Position numbers and translations under genes: made by a program. Under the pieces are notes generated by a model. That model was not told the origin of the DNA, did not search any database, and saw only the letters and a list, made by a program, of their open reading frames with translations. Shown here piece by piece: positions 24,679-33,302 of a DNA stretch of 64,000 bases; within the stretch, counting starts at the first letter, position 1; each line of letters opens with the position of its first letter. Source of the stretch: Streptomyces glaucescens (lineage in GTDB: Bacteria > Actinomycetota > Actinomycetes > Streptomycetales > Streptomycetaceae); contig NZ_CP009438.1 in NCBI RefSeq assembly GCF_000761215.1, positions 4,047,001-4,111,000 of the forward strand, read 5' to 3'.

Positions 24679-25236
24679 TCAGGGGGTGGGGGACGGCTCG
24701 TCGTCCGGGAACTGCGACCGCGTGGCGGAGCCCGCCGGGCCGGAGGCGGTGGACGTCGGCGTCGGCCCCCCGCTCCCGACCGCGGCCCCGTCGCCGTACG
24801 TGGCCGGCGGCGACGAGGTGACGGGGGGCGGAGGCGCCGTGGTCCCCGCGGTGCTGCCGGTGTCCGCGGTGCTGCCGGGGTCGCCGGTGCCGGTGGCGAC
24901 CGGCGGGGAGGTGGTGGCGGACGAGCGGCCGGACGGTGAGGTGGGCGCCTCGGGGGGCGGGCTGGTCGCCGGCGGCGAGGCCGGGGGGCTGTCGCTCGAC
25001 ATGGGCTGCGGGCGGGGCGCGCTGGGCTCGGTCCGGGTGGCCGGGTCCGGGAGCAGGAACAGGCCGAGCCCCAGGCCGGCGACCGCGAGGACCGAGCCGA
25101 CGGCCTTCTGCGCCGCGCGCGCCCGGCGGCGGGCGCGCACTCCCTCCCGCAGGCGCTCGTGGTGCCGCGGCTCGAAAGGGGTGTGCTCCTCGGCGCCGCG
25201 CATCATGTGCGCGAGCTGCCGTTCGAAGTGATCCAT
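24679..25236 (-). CDS. single-pass membrane protein downstream of sigma factor, possible anti-sigma
   Basis: 185 residues. A charged cytoplasmic N-terminus (MDHFERQLAHMMRGAEEHTP, then a run of Arg), one membrane helix (KAVGSVLAVAGLGLGLFLLP) and a Pro/Ser/Thr-rich external tail of ~110 residues. It starts ten bases after the sigma-factor stop with GGAGAGG as ribosome-binding site, so the two are one operon. Topology and position fit a partner of the sigma factor, but no zinc-binding anti-sigma motif is visible. It could instead be a wall-spanning protein. Confidence 0.72.
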   Translation of the reverse strand: MDHFERQLAHMMRGAEEHTPFEPRHHERLREGVRARRRARAAQKAVGSVLAVAGLGLGLFLLPDPATRTEPSAPRPQPMSSDSPPASPPATSPPPEAPTSPSGRSSATTSPPVATGTGDPGSTADTGSTAGTTAPPPPVTSSPPATYGDGAAVGSGGPTPTSTASGPAGSATRSQFPDDEPSPTP

Positions 25237-25246
25237 GGCCTCTCCT

Positions 25247-25759
25247 TCACCCCACCGGCTCGATGACATCGGTCAGCAGCTGCCGCAGCCGCGCCACCCC
25301 GCGCGCGGTGTGGGAGCGGGCCGTACCCAGCGGGCAGCCCAGTGCCTCCGCCACCTGGCGCTCGGGCAGGTCCTGGTAGTAGCGGAGCACCACCGCCGCC
25401 CGCTGCTTGGCCGAGAGGCGCCCGAGGGCGGCCTCCAGCCTCGACCGTTCGGCCACGGCCGCGGACACATCACCCCCCGCCGCGCTCTCGGGCAACTGCT
25501 CGACCGGCCGCTCGCCCCACCACCGCCGCCGCGCCGAGCGTGCCGCCGCGCGCGCCATGACCGTGCGGACGTAGGCCTCGGGCGCCTCCTCGGCGACCTT
25601 CGGCCAGACGAACCAGAGCTTGACGAGGGACTCCTGCACCAGGTCCTCGGCCCGATGCCGGTCGCCGCCGGTGAGCAGCCGGGCGAGATGGAGCAACGCC
25701 GACCAGCGGGCCGCCACGAACTCGTCGAACTCACCGGCCCGAGCTTGATCCATGCGCAC
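25247..25759 (-). CDS. SigE-family ECF RNA polymerase sigma factor
   Basis: 170 residues. Region 2 is visible (FDEFVAARWSALLHLARLLT, then AEDLVQESLVKLWFVW), and region 4 also (LGRLSAKQRAAVVLRYYQDL, VAEALGCPLGTARSHTARG). Length and motifs match the actinobacterial SigE-family group of short ECF factors. GTG start chosen over the ATG six bases further in, because GGGAGCGGG is better spaced. Co-transcribed with the membrane protein that follows. Confidence 0.92.
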   Translation of the reverse strand: MRMDQARAGEFDEFVAARWSALLHLARLLTGGDRHRAEDLVQESLVKLWFVWPKVAEEAPEAYVRTVMARAAARSARRRWWGERPVEQLPESAAGGDVSAAVAERSRLEAALGRLSAKQRAAVVLRYYQDLPERQVAEALGCPLGTARSHTARGVARLRQLLTDVIEPVG

Positions 25760-25789
25760 TGTCCCGCTCCCGCCGTTGCCTACGTGAGG

Positions 25790-26340
25790 AGAAAGACGGT
25801 GGGGAGGGTCCCGCTATGCACCGGCGGCATGTGATCCGGGTCACCCCCCGGCGCCCTCCCCGCCCCCGCACGCCCGCCGCGCCGCCTGCGCGCCCGCCCT
25901 GCCGCCTGCGCGCCCGCCGCCCGCTGCCGCGTGCCCGGTGTCCCCAGGCCCGCAGTCCGGCCTCCGCGTCCGCCGCGCTCTTCCGCGCCCCGCCCCCGAC
26001 GCCCACGGCCTGCGCCCGTGCCTCTACGGCGCCTTGCGCCCGCGCCCCGGCGCCTTGCGCCCACGCCCCCCACCGGCCCCTTGCGTCCGCGCCCCACCGC
26101 GCCTACGCCCGCGCCTCCGGCGCCTTGCGTCCGCGCCCCGCCGCACCTACGCCCGCGTCTTCCGCCGCCTTGCCTCGGCCGTCGCCCCCCACGGGACATG
26201 TCCACCCGGCCCGAAGCTCCCCGTCCCAGGCCCTCCGCCCACGCCCATAACGCGGGTACCCCGTGCCGGCACCCGGGCAGGGTGCGCCGGCGCCCCGCGG
26301 GACGCCGTCGGCTGCGTGCCGCGGTGCCGCGGTGTGAAAG
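25790..26340. other. gene-free C-rich periodic tract
   Basis: No convincing gene on either strand. The + strand is dominated by CGCCC with degenerate periodic units around GCCTTGCG-CCCGCGCCCC spaced roughly 30-50 bases apart (strongest 26015-26165). Long open frames exist only because stops are rare in such sequence. It separates the sigma-factor promoter from the LPMO gene. Confidence 0.6.
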
Positions 26341-26394
26341 GTGGCGCAATACAGGCGTTGTGTCCGCGCCACGTGTGGCGCAGCCTGTCTCATA

Positions 26395-26408
26395 TGGGAG
26401 CGCTCCCA
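26395..26408. promoter_or_regulatory. CebR box (cellobiose repressor operator)
   Basis: TGGGAGCGCTCCCA, a perfect 14-bp palindrome identical to the consensus bound by the LacI-family repressor CebR. It lies 62 bases upstream of the LPMO start. This predicts induction by cellobiose or cellotriose. Confidence 0.92.
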
Positions 26409-26469
26409 ATGCATCCCCACACCGCAGCTCCCCACCTGTCCCCCCGCATCGGAAAGAGGGAGATCGGCC

Positions 26470-27156
26470 TTGCGCCACGCACTGACATGTCATGATCACA
26501 CCAAACCGCGCGCCGGATTCCGTCCGGCTCTCCTCCTGAGCGTGCTCGCCGCCCTGCTGATCAGCCTGGTGCCCGGGGCCGGGACGGCGGCGGCGCACGG
26601 CTCGGTCGTCGACCCCGCGTCCCGCAACTACGGCTGCTGGCTGCGCTGGGGCAGTGACTTCCAGAACCCCGCGATGGCACAGCAGGACCCCATGTGCTGG
26701 CAGGCGTGGCAGGCCGACCCCAACGCCATGTGGAACTGGAACGGCCTGTACCGCAACGGCTCCGCGGGCAACTTCCAGGCGGTCGTCCCCGACGGCCAGC
26801 TCTGCAGCGGCGGACGGACCGAGAGCGGCCGTTACAACTCCCTGGACGCGGTCGGTCCGTGGAAGACGACGGACGTCCCGGCCAACTTCACCCTGCGCCT
26901 GTACGACCAGGCCAGCCACGGCGCGGACTACTTCCTGGTGTACGTCAGCCGCCAGGGCTTCGATCCCGCCACCCAGCCGCTGCGCTGGAGCGACCTGCAG
27001 CTCGTCACCCGCACCGGCAGGTACGCGCCCAGCCAGAACTACTCGATCGACGTACGCACGTCGGGCCTGAGCGGCCGGCACGTCGTCTACACGATCTGGC
27101 AGGCCTCGCACATGGACCAGACGTACTTCCTGTGCAGTGACGTGAACTTCCGCTGA
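26470..27156 (+). CDS. AA10 lytic polysaccharide monooxygenase
   Basis: 228 residues from TTG, chosen for its spacing from GAGGGAGA and the signal peptide that follows. Cleavage after GTAAA leaves His43 as the mature N-terminus (HGSVVDPASRNYGCW), the first arm of the copper His-brace. The second His is in DQASHGADYFLVY. The axial aromatic lies in DQTYFLCSDVNF. Cys pairs are present. There is no carbohydrate-binding module. With the CebR box, cellulose is the likely substrate, though chitin cannot be excluded. The first visible ATG in frame lies well upstream and would lose the signal peptide. Confidence 0.92.
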   Translation: MRHALTCHDHTKPRAGFRPALLLSVLAALLISLVPGAGTAAAHGSVVDPASRNYGCWLRWGSDFQNPAMAQQDPMCWQAWQADPNAMWNWNGLYRNGSAGNFQAVVPDGQLCSGGRTESGRYNSLDAVGPWKTTDVPANFTLRLYDQASHGADYFLVYVSRQGFDPATQPLRWSDLQLVTRTGRYAPSQNYSIDVRTSGLSGRHVVYTIWQASHMDQTYFLCSDVNFR

Positions 27157-27190
27157 GCCGGTCGTCTTCCCGCCGGGTGCGCAACGCGCC

Positions 27191-27280
27191 GGACGCGCCG
27201 TGCCCGCCGGACGCGCCGTGCCCGCTGGACGCGCCGTGCCCGCCGGACGCCCCGTGCCCGCCGGGCGCCCCGCGCCCGGC
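27191..27280. repeat. 18-bp tandem repeat, five units
   Basis: Five head-to-tail units of GGACGCGCCGTGCCCGCC with one to five changes, the last unit most diverged. It lies in the 200-base gap between the LPMO and the convergent DUF72 gene. No gene is seen there. Possible slippage product or structured 3' region. Confidence 0.85.
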
Positions 27281-27356
27281 GGCCGTCCGGAGCCCGTCGT
27301 CCGGATCGTCCGGGCCTGGCGGGCCCCGGCACGCACATCCGCGGCGACGCCGCCGG

Positions 27357-28328
27357 TCACCGGTCGGAACGTTCGTGCTCCTGCCGCCGCGGGCGGCGCG
27401 GGCGCGGCGGGCCGGCCGGCGGACCGCCCGGGAGGGGGTCCTGCCGGAAGGGGGCGGACGGGCCGGGGCCGTCGGCCGGTGACGGCAGCCCGAGCAGCCG
27501 CGCCATGGTCGCGGCGGCCCGTACGGCCGCGTCGCCGCAGCAGTTGTTGAACAGGACGTGCAGCTGCCCGACCCGCTCGGCGGCGCGTTCCAGCCGCGGC
27601 ACCCACTCGGCCAGTTCGTCCTCGTCGTACGCGTGCCGGAACCGGTCCTCCTTGCTGCCGGTCCCCCAGGCGGTGCTGCGCCCGTGGAACCGCACGACGG
27701 ACAGCCGGGGCGAGGTGACGTGCAGGACCGGGGGAAGGGAGGACGGCAGCGACTGGACCATGTCCACGGCGACGGCCGCCATCCCGTGCCGGGCGAGCAG
27801 CGCGCGCGTGTCCTCCGCCCGCTCCGGGCGCCACCAGTCCGGGTGCCGGAACTCCACGGAGACGGGCCACCCCTGCGTCCGCCGCGCGGTGTCCGCGAGG
27901 AACGCCTCGGCCCGGGCCCCGGGCCGGAACCACGGCGGGAACTGGAACAGCACACCGCCCAGCCGCCCCGCCCGCCGCAGCGGCGCGATCCCCGCCGCGA
28001 ACCTCGCCCACACCGCGTCGAGCACCTCCGGGTCCCGGCTGTCGGCGGGCAACCCGTCCGGCATCACCGCGGTCCGTGTGGGGTGCCCGGTGAGCAGGGA
28101 GAACGCCTTCACGTCGAACACGAACCCGTCCGGTGTGCGCTCCGCCCACAGCCGGCTGTTCCGCTCGCCCGGCAGGGCGTAGTAGGAGGCGTCGACCTCC
28201 ACGACCGGGAACCGCTCGGCGTAGTGCCGTAACCGCCCCTCCGCGTCCCGCCGGCCCGCCGGATACCAGCCGCTGCCCACCAGCTCCCGGTCGGTCCACG
28301 AGCACGTGCCCACGAGGATGTCACCCAT
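27357..28328 (-). CDS. DUF72 domain protein
   Basis: 323 residues. The TIM-barrel-like DUF72 pattern is clear: ILVGTCSWTDRELVGSGWYP, FPVVEVDASYYALP, FVFDVKAFSLLTGHP, GGVLFQFPPWF, VSVEFRHPDWW and LHVLFNNCCGDAAVRAA. The biochemical role of this family is unsettled. Codon 33 (28230-28232) is TTA, so translation should depend on the bldA tRNA-Leu. The C-terminus is a Pro/Arg-rich tail not needed for the fold. Divergent from the ECF41 sigma factor, with starts 77 bases apart. Confidence 0.92.
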   Translation of the reverse strand: MGDILVGTCSWTDRELVGSGWYPAGRRDAEGRLRHYAERFPVVEVDASYYALPGERNSRLWAERTPDGFVFDVKAFSLLTGHPTRTAVMPDGLPADSRDPEVLDAVWARFAAGIAPLRRAGRLGGVLFQFPPWFRPGARAEAFLADTARRTQGWPVSVEFRHPDWWRPERAEDTRALLARHGMAAVAVDMVQSLPSSLPPVLHVTSPRLSVVRFHGRSTAWGTGSKEDRFRHAYDEDELAEWVPRLERAAERVGQLHVLFNNCCGDAAVRAAATMARLLGLPSPADGPGPSAPFRQDPLPGGPPAGPPRPRRPRRQEHERSDR

Positions 28329-28405
28329 GGGGGCCGGTTACCCGGCCCGGCGGGAGACAGGCCGCACCCGCCCGCGGCGCCCCCGTGGCGGTTAGGATCC
28401 GGGAC

Positions 28406-29353
28406 ATGGCCCTCACGCTGAGCGACGTCGACCGGTTCGAGGCGGCCAGGCCCCGGCTGGAGGCCATCGCCTACCGCATGCTCGGTTCCGCGAGCGAGGC
28501 CGAGGACGCCGTGCAGGAGACGTACCTGCGCTGGCAGGCCGCCGACGTCGGGCGGATCGAGGTGCCCGAAGCCTGGCTGACGAAGGTGCTCACCAATCTG
28601 TGCCTCAACCAGCTCACGTCGGCCCGCGCGCGCCGTGAGACCTATGTGGGCCAGTGGCTGCCCGAGCCGCTGCTCGGCGGTGACCCGATGCTCGGCCCGG
28701 CCGACACCGCCGAACAGCGCGAGTCGGTGTCGTACGCCGTGCTCGTGCTGCTGGAGCGGCTCTCCCCGAACGAGCGGGCGGTGTACGTCCTGCGGGAGGC
28801 CTTCGGCTATCCGCACCGGGAGATCGCCGACGTCCTCGACATCAGCGAGGCGGCCAGCCAGCAGATCTTCCACCGGGCCAGGAAGCACGTCGCGGCCGGC
28901 AAGGCGCGTACGGAGATCGACGAGTCCGCCGCCCGGCGGGTCGTCGAGGAGTTCCTGGCCGCCGCCACCAGCGGTCGGACCGAGCCGCTCGTGCGGCTGC
29001 TCACCGAGGACGCCACCTCGATCGGCGACGGCGGCGGGAAGGTCCCGGCCCGCGCGAAGGCGTTCGAGGGCGCCCTCGCGGTGGCGACGTTCCTGCGGGG
29101 CCTGTTCAAGCCGAGCAAGGCCAAGCGCGCCCTGGTCGGCGGTTCGCCCGAGGTGTACGCGTCGACCGCGAACGGCGAGCCCGCCCTCGTCGTGGTCCTC
29201 GACGGCCGGGTCATCGGGGTCATGTGCCTGGAGGTCACCGAGGAGGGCGTCGCCGCCGTCCGCAGCCAGGTCAACCCGGACAAGCTGGAGCGGGCGACCC
29301 GGCACTGGTTCGCCACCGACCACGGCGAGCCCCTGCTCACCGCCGCCTTCTGA
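28406..29353 (+). CDS. ECF41-type sigma factor with SnoaL-like C-terminal domain
   Basis: 315 residues. Region 2 (RPRLEAIAYRMLGSASEAED), region 4 (LSPNERAVYVLREAFGYPHR) and the signature WLPEPLL between them identify ECF41. The C-terminal ~115 residues are SnoaL-like and include NPDKL; in this group that extension controls activity in place of an anti-sigma factor. ECF41 genes usually lie next to an oxidoreductase, epimerase or carboxymuconolactone decarboxylase, and here an FAD oxidoreductase follows on the same strand. Confidence 0.94.
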   Translation: MALTLSDVDRFEAARPRLEAIAYRMLGSASEAEDAVQETYLRWQAADVGRIEVPEAWLTKVLTNLCLNQLTSARARRETYVGQWLPEPLLGGDPMLGPADTAEQRESVSYAVLVLLERLSPNERAVYVLREAFGYPHREIADVLDISEAASQQIFHRARKHVAAGKARTEIDESAARRVVEEFLAAATSGRTEPLVRLLTEDATSIGDGGGKVPARAKAFEGALAVATFLRGLFKPSKAKRALVGGSPEVYASTANGEPALVVVLDGRVIGVMCLEVTEEGVAAVRSQVNPDKLERATRHWFATDHGEPLLTAAF

Positions 29354-29410
29354 CGGGCCCCGCCCGACCGTGTGACGCCCCGCGGCGTCACCGTCCACGC
29401 CCTCTGCCAC

Positions 29411-29426
29411 TGTGACGCGCTTCACA
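29411..29426. promoter_or_regulatory. CRP-like palindrome upstream of oxidoreductase
   Basis: TGTGA-CGCGCT-TCACA, a perfect TGTGA-N6-TCACA site, 71 bases before the oxidoreductase start. Streptomyces Crp recognises related sequence. A TGTCA (29438) further down might be part of an ECF41 -35 element, but no CGTC -10 is seen at the right distance. Confidence 0.5.
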
Positions 29427-29497
29427 CCGCAAGCCTGTCAGCGAACGGCGGGCTCCCCGGTTCAAGGGTCGAGTCCGCTCAAGACAGGAGCCAGGAA

Positions 29498-30715
29498 ATG
29501 CAGCAGCGCATCATCGTCCTCGGAGCCGGATACACCGGAGCCATCGCCGCCGGGCGTCTCGCGAAGCGGCTGCACCGCGACGACGTCGCGATCACCCTCG
29601 TGAACGCCGAGCCCGACTTCGTCGAACGCGTCCGCATGCACCAGCTCGCGGCCGGCCAGGACCTCGCACCCCGGCCCTTCTCCGAGATGTTCGCGGGCAC
29701 CGGCGTCGAGCTGAAGGTCGCGCGGGTCACCGGTGTGGACGCCGACCGCAGGACGGTCACCGTCACCGGCGCGGACGGCACTGAGGAACCGCTGGAGTAC
29801 GACACCCTCGTGTACGCCCTCGGCAGCGGCTGGAACGACGGCGGTGTCCCCGGCGTCACCGAGCACGCCCACGAGATCGCCGGCCGTCCCGGGGCGCTCC
29901 GGCTGCGCGAGCGCCTGGCCCGCCTGGAGGCCGGACAGACCGTGGTCGTGGTGGGCGGCGGACTCACCGGCCTGGAGGCCGCGACCGAGATCGCCGAGGC
30001 CCGCCCGGACCTCGACGTCGCCCTCGCCGCCCGCGGCGGCCTCGGCGACTGGCTGTCCGACAAGGGGCGCGCCCACCTGCGGACCGTGTGCGCCCGGCTC
30101 GGCATCACGGTGCACGAGCACACCGCCGTGACCGCCGTGGCCGCCGACCGCGTCACGACCGCCGACGGCACGGTGATCCCCGCCGCGGTCACCGTGTGGA
30201 CCACCGGCTTCGCCGTCCACCCGATCGCCCGGGCCACCACCCTGGAGGTCACCGGGACCGGCCAGATCGTGGTCGACCGGACCATGCGCTCGGTCTCGCA
30301 CCCGGACGTCTACGCCATCGGTGACGCCGCCATGGTGATGGGCCCCGGCGACAAGCCGCTGCGGATGTCGTGCGCCTCGGGCGTGCCCACCGCCTGGCAG
30401 GCGGCCGACGCGATCGCGGCCCGCCTGACCGGCGGGAAGCTCCCGAAGGTGCCCCTGCGCTACTTCAACCAGTGCATCTCGCTCGGCCGCCGCGACGGCC
30501 TCATCCAGTACGTCACCGCCGACGACCGGGCCGTCCGCGCGGCCCTCACCGGCCGCCTCGCCGCCCGCTACAAGGAACTGATCTGCAAGGGCGCGGCCTG
30601 GGGCGTCGCCCACCCGCTGATCGGCCTGCCGACCCGGCCCCGCCGCGTCACCGCGCAGCCCGTCAGGACGGACCGGACCGACCGGACGGACCCGGCGGCC
30701 CGGACGGCGGCGTGA
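29498..30715 (+). CDS. FAD-dependent NAD(P)H oxidoreductase (NDH-2-like), ECF41 partner
   Basis: 405 residues. The first dinucleotide-binding motif is IIVLGAGYTGAIAAGRL, the second is VVVVGGGLTGLEAA. An FAD-binding HPDVYAIGDAAMV motif lies near the C-terminus. There is no membrane anchor except a possible amphipathic tail. The start is the ATG after CAGGAG. ECF41 sigma factors commonly drive such a neighbour, so it is the expected target. Substrate is unknown. Confidence 0.92.
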   Translation: MQQRIIVLGAGYTGAIAAGRLAKRLHRDDVAITLVNAEPDFVERVRMHQLAAGQDLAPRPFSEMFAGTGVELKVARVTGVDADRRTVTVTGADGTEEPLEYDTLVYALGSGWNDGGVPGVTEHAHEIAGRPGALRLRERLARLEAGQTVVVVGGGLTGLEAATEIAEARPDLDVALAARGGLGDWLSDKGRAHLRTVCARLGITVHEHTAVTAVAADRVTTADGTVIPAAVTVWTTGFAVHPIARATTLEVTGTGQIVVDRTMRSVSHPDVYAIGDAAMVMGPGDKPLRMSCASGVPTAWQAADAIAARLTGGKLPKVPLRYFNQCISLGRRDGLIQYVTADDRAVRAALTGRLAARYKELICKGAAWGVAHPLIGLPTRPRRVTAQPVRTDRTDRTDPAARTAA

Positions 30716-30728
30716 CCCACCCGCCCGT

Positions 30729-30752
30729 GGGCGCCCCGCCCCCGGGGCGCCC
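30729..30752. terminator. bidirectional hairpin terminator
   Basis: GGGCGCCCC, six bases, GGGGCGCCC, in the 60-base gap between the oxidoreductase and the convergent nitronate monooxygenase. Confidence 0.75.
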
Positions 30753-30775
30753 GGCAGGGCCCGCGGACCGCCCGG

Positions 30776-31747
30776 TCAACGCGCGGCACCGCACGCCTCG
30801 GCGGCCCGGCGCAGGACCGTCTCCGCGTCGTCGACCATCCTCCGGACGATCTCGCCCGCCGGCAGGACGTCGTGGACGAGGGCCGCGGACTGGCCGGTGA
30901 ACGGCAGGAACTCGTGCCCTCGCCCGTCGAGCACGGCCTGCACGAGCCGGGGACCGACCTCGGCCGGACGCACCCGCTCGGGGTGGGCCTCGACCTCCTC
31001 CAGGAACGGCGTGCGCAGCGACCGGGGGGAACCGTAGGCGTCGGGCCGGGAGAACGGCGGCATGAACCGGGCGCTGTGCACCGGCTTGAAGGTGTCGCGC
31101 GCCTCGGCCGCGACGATCCGGTCCTTCCATTCCTGGGCGATGCCCATCTCCACCGAAGCGAGCAGCCGCGTCCCGACGGCCACGCCCTGGGCGCCCAGGG
31201 CGAGGGCCGCCGCCAGCCCGCGGCCGTCGGCGATCCCGCCCGCGGCGACGACCGGGGTGTCTCCCGCGATGTCCACGACCTGGGGGACCAGGACCATGGT
31301 GGACACCTCGCCGCCCTGGCCGCCCGCCTCGCCGCCCTGGGCGACGATGACGTCCGCGCCCGCGAGCACCGCCTGCTCGGCCTGCCGGACGTCCATGACC
31401 TGCTGGATCCACCGGATGCCCGCGTCATGGGCGCGCCCGATCAGATCGGCGGGCACCCCCAGGTGGAAGGAGATCGCGGCCGGGCGTTCGTCGAGCGTGG
31501 CCCGGAACGCCTCCTCGTCGAGCGGCCGCAGGGTGTGGTTGACGGCGAACGGGCGGTCGGTGAGCTCCCGCATGCGGGCCCACTGCCGTCGCAGGTCGGC
31601 CGGCGGGCGCACGGCGGTGCCCAGGCTGCCGAGGGCGCCCGCCCGGCACACGGCGGCGGCGAGCTCCACCTGCTCGTACGGCCCGTACGGTGCGCCGATG
31701 ACGGGCACGTCGATCCCGAGTACGTCGCACAGCCGCGTCCGCAGCAT
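30776..31747 (-). CDS. nitronate monooxygenase (2-nitropropane dioxygenase-like)
   Basis: 323 residues. An FMN TIM-barrel with the diagnostic VIVAQGGEAGGQGG and TPVVAAGGIADGRGLAAALALGAQGVAVGT split across the phosphate-binding loops. Start chosen at the ATG of MLRTRL behind GGGAGG. The family oxidises alkyl nitronates and protects against propionate-3-nitronate. Cytoplasmic and apparently monocistronic. Confidence 0.92.
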   Translation of the reverse strand: MLRTRLCDVLGIDVPVIGAPYGPYEQVELAAAVCRAGALGSLGTAVRPPADLRRQWARMRELTDRPFAVNHTLRPLDEEAFRATLDERPAAISFHLGVPADLIGRAHDAGIRWIQQVMDVRQAEQAVLAGADVIVAQGGEAGGQGGEVSTMVLVPQVVDIAGDTPVVAAGGIADGRGLAAALALGAQGVAVGTRLLASVEMGIAQEWKDRIVAAEARDTFKPVHSARFMPPFSRPDAYGSPRSLRTPFLEEVEAHPERVRPAEVGPRLVQAVLDGRGHEFLPFTGQSAALVHDVLPAGEIVRRMVDDAETVLRRAAEACGAAR

Positions 31748-31913
31748 CCCTGCCTCCCACCGGACTCCACCGCACCACCGGCCGGTGGTCCCCGGCCTCC
31801 CGTTCATCGTGCCCCGGTGACCCGTGCGCCGCACGGCGGGTGCGGGACGCCCGGGACGGGCGCCCGCGAGCGCCCGCCTCTCACGAACCGGCGGTGTCTC
31901 GTCACCCGCACCG

Positions 31914-33176
31914 TCACGCCGCACGGCCGGCGGCGCCCGTGCCGGAAGGCCGGGTGTGCCGCCGCATCCGTGCCCCGATCAGGGCCCGGACCGCCACGCC
32001 GGGGTTGATCAGGACCGACGGGTCCGCCGCCCGCATCGCGAACAACGCCATCCGGCGGGCGAGGTCCGGGTCCGTGACGGCCGCCGCGCGGACCGCCCGC
32101 TGGAGCGCGGTGGGCGGTCCGGCCAGGGCCTCCCGGCGGCCCAGGTCGTCGTACCCGTCGATGAAGCGGTGCGCTCGGCGGTAGGCGCGCAGCGCGTGCC
32201 GCGGGTCCCCGCCGTCCGCCAGCGTCCCGGCCGTCGCGTCCGCCAGCCACACGGCACTGCGGAACGCCCAGCCGCAGCCCACCGCGGGGACCGGGTCCGA
32301 GGCGGTCGCGGCGTCACCGACGAGGGCCAGACCCGGCCGGGGCGTGGGAGGGCGGCGCACGCACGGATAGTCGGTGGTGCCGATGAGGTGGGACACCTGC
32401 CGGGCGCCGGTGAGCGTGGGTCCGTCCGGCAGGCGCCGGACGAACCGGTCGAAGGCGGCGGCCCGGTCGGCGGTGAACTCGGGAAGCCGGTCCTTGGCGG
32501 GGAAGACGCCCACCTGCGTCAGCCCGCCGTCGACGGGGATGCACACGGCGACGTCCGGGTCGAGGGGCCACACCTGGGCGTCGCCCGGGCCGTTCATGGC
32601 CGCCCCCTCGTAGTAGGTCCAGAAGAGGAAGCGGTGGTTCGGGGCCCGGTCCTCCGGCACGCCGGCGAGCCGGGCGACCGTGGAGTGGTGGCCGTCCGCA
32701 CCCACGACCAGCCGGGCCCGCAGCACGGTGCGCTCCGCCCGGCCGGCCGAGGTGACGACTCCCGTCACGGCCCCGGCGGAATCCTCGACGAGGCCGACCA
32801 CCCGGTGCCCCGGCAGCAGGTCCACGCCCGCCGTCGCGCCGGCGATCTCCCGCAGCAGCGGGTCGAGGGTGCGGCGGCGCAGACTGATCGCCGGCGGGAC
32901 CCCGCCGTCCGGCCGGGGCTCGACCCAGCCGGCCCGGGTCCACACGCCGAGCCCCGTCGTCACCGCCGCGCCGTGCGCGCGCATCGGCTCCCAGAAGCCC
33001 ATGCGGCACAGGACGTCGTGCGCGCCGCCGAGCACGAAGTGCCCGCACAGCGTCTTGTGCGCGCCAGGACTGCGCTGCCGTTCGACCAGCGCCACCCGCA
33101 GTCCCGCCCGGCCGTACGCCGTGGCCGCCGTGCAGCCGGCGATGCTCGCACCCACGATGATCACGTCGTAGTCCAT
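31914..33176 (-). CDS. FAD-dependent monooxygenase (geranylgeranyl reductase/PHBH fold)
   Basis: 420 residues from the ATG behind GGAGG. Residues ~4-30 are the dinucleotide motif DVIIVGASIAGCTAATAYGR. VVGADGHHSTVARLAG is the DG motif, and GLALVGDAATASDPVPAVGCGWAF is the second FAD motif. This is the aromatic-hydroxylase/geranylgeranyl-reductase superfamily. Substrate is unknown. The divergent LuxR-type regulator 126 bases away is the likely controller. Confidence 0.9.
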   Translation of the reverse strand: MDYDVIIVGASIAGCTAATAYGRAGLRVALVERQRSPGAHKTLCGHFVLGGAHDVLCRMGFWEPMRAHGAAVTTGLGVWTRAGWVEPRPDGGVPPAISLRRRTLDPLLREIAGATAGVDLLPGHRVVGLVEDSAGAVTGVVTSAGRAERTVLRARLVVGADGHHSTVARLAGVPEDRAPNHRFLFWTYYEGAAMNGPGDAQVWPLDPDVAVCIPVDGGLTQVGVFPAKDRLPEFTADRAAAFDRFVRRLPDGPTLTGARQVSHLIGTTDYPCVRRPPTPRPGLALVGDAATASDPVPAVGCGWAFRSAVWLADATAGTLADGGDPRHALRAYRRAHRFIDGYDDLGRREALAGPPTALQRAVRAAAVTDPDLARRMALFAMRAADPSVLINPGVAVRALIGARMRRHTRPSGTGAAGRAA

Positions 33177-33302
33177 GACCGCCTCCATCGCCGGCGCCTG
33201 TCCGTTTCCCTGTCTTACGGCAGCGTGCGCCTGGCGGACCGACGCGGACATCGGTAGCGCCTGCCCATCCTCGCGGGCGCCCGCCTGGCTACCATCGAGA
33301 AG

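Noticed and set aside
25780..28305. An 841-codon open frame on the - strand
   Set aside because: It overlaps DUF72, LPMO and the periodic tract and has low-complexity sequence with no domain; DUF72 in another frame is clearly real.
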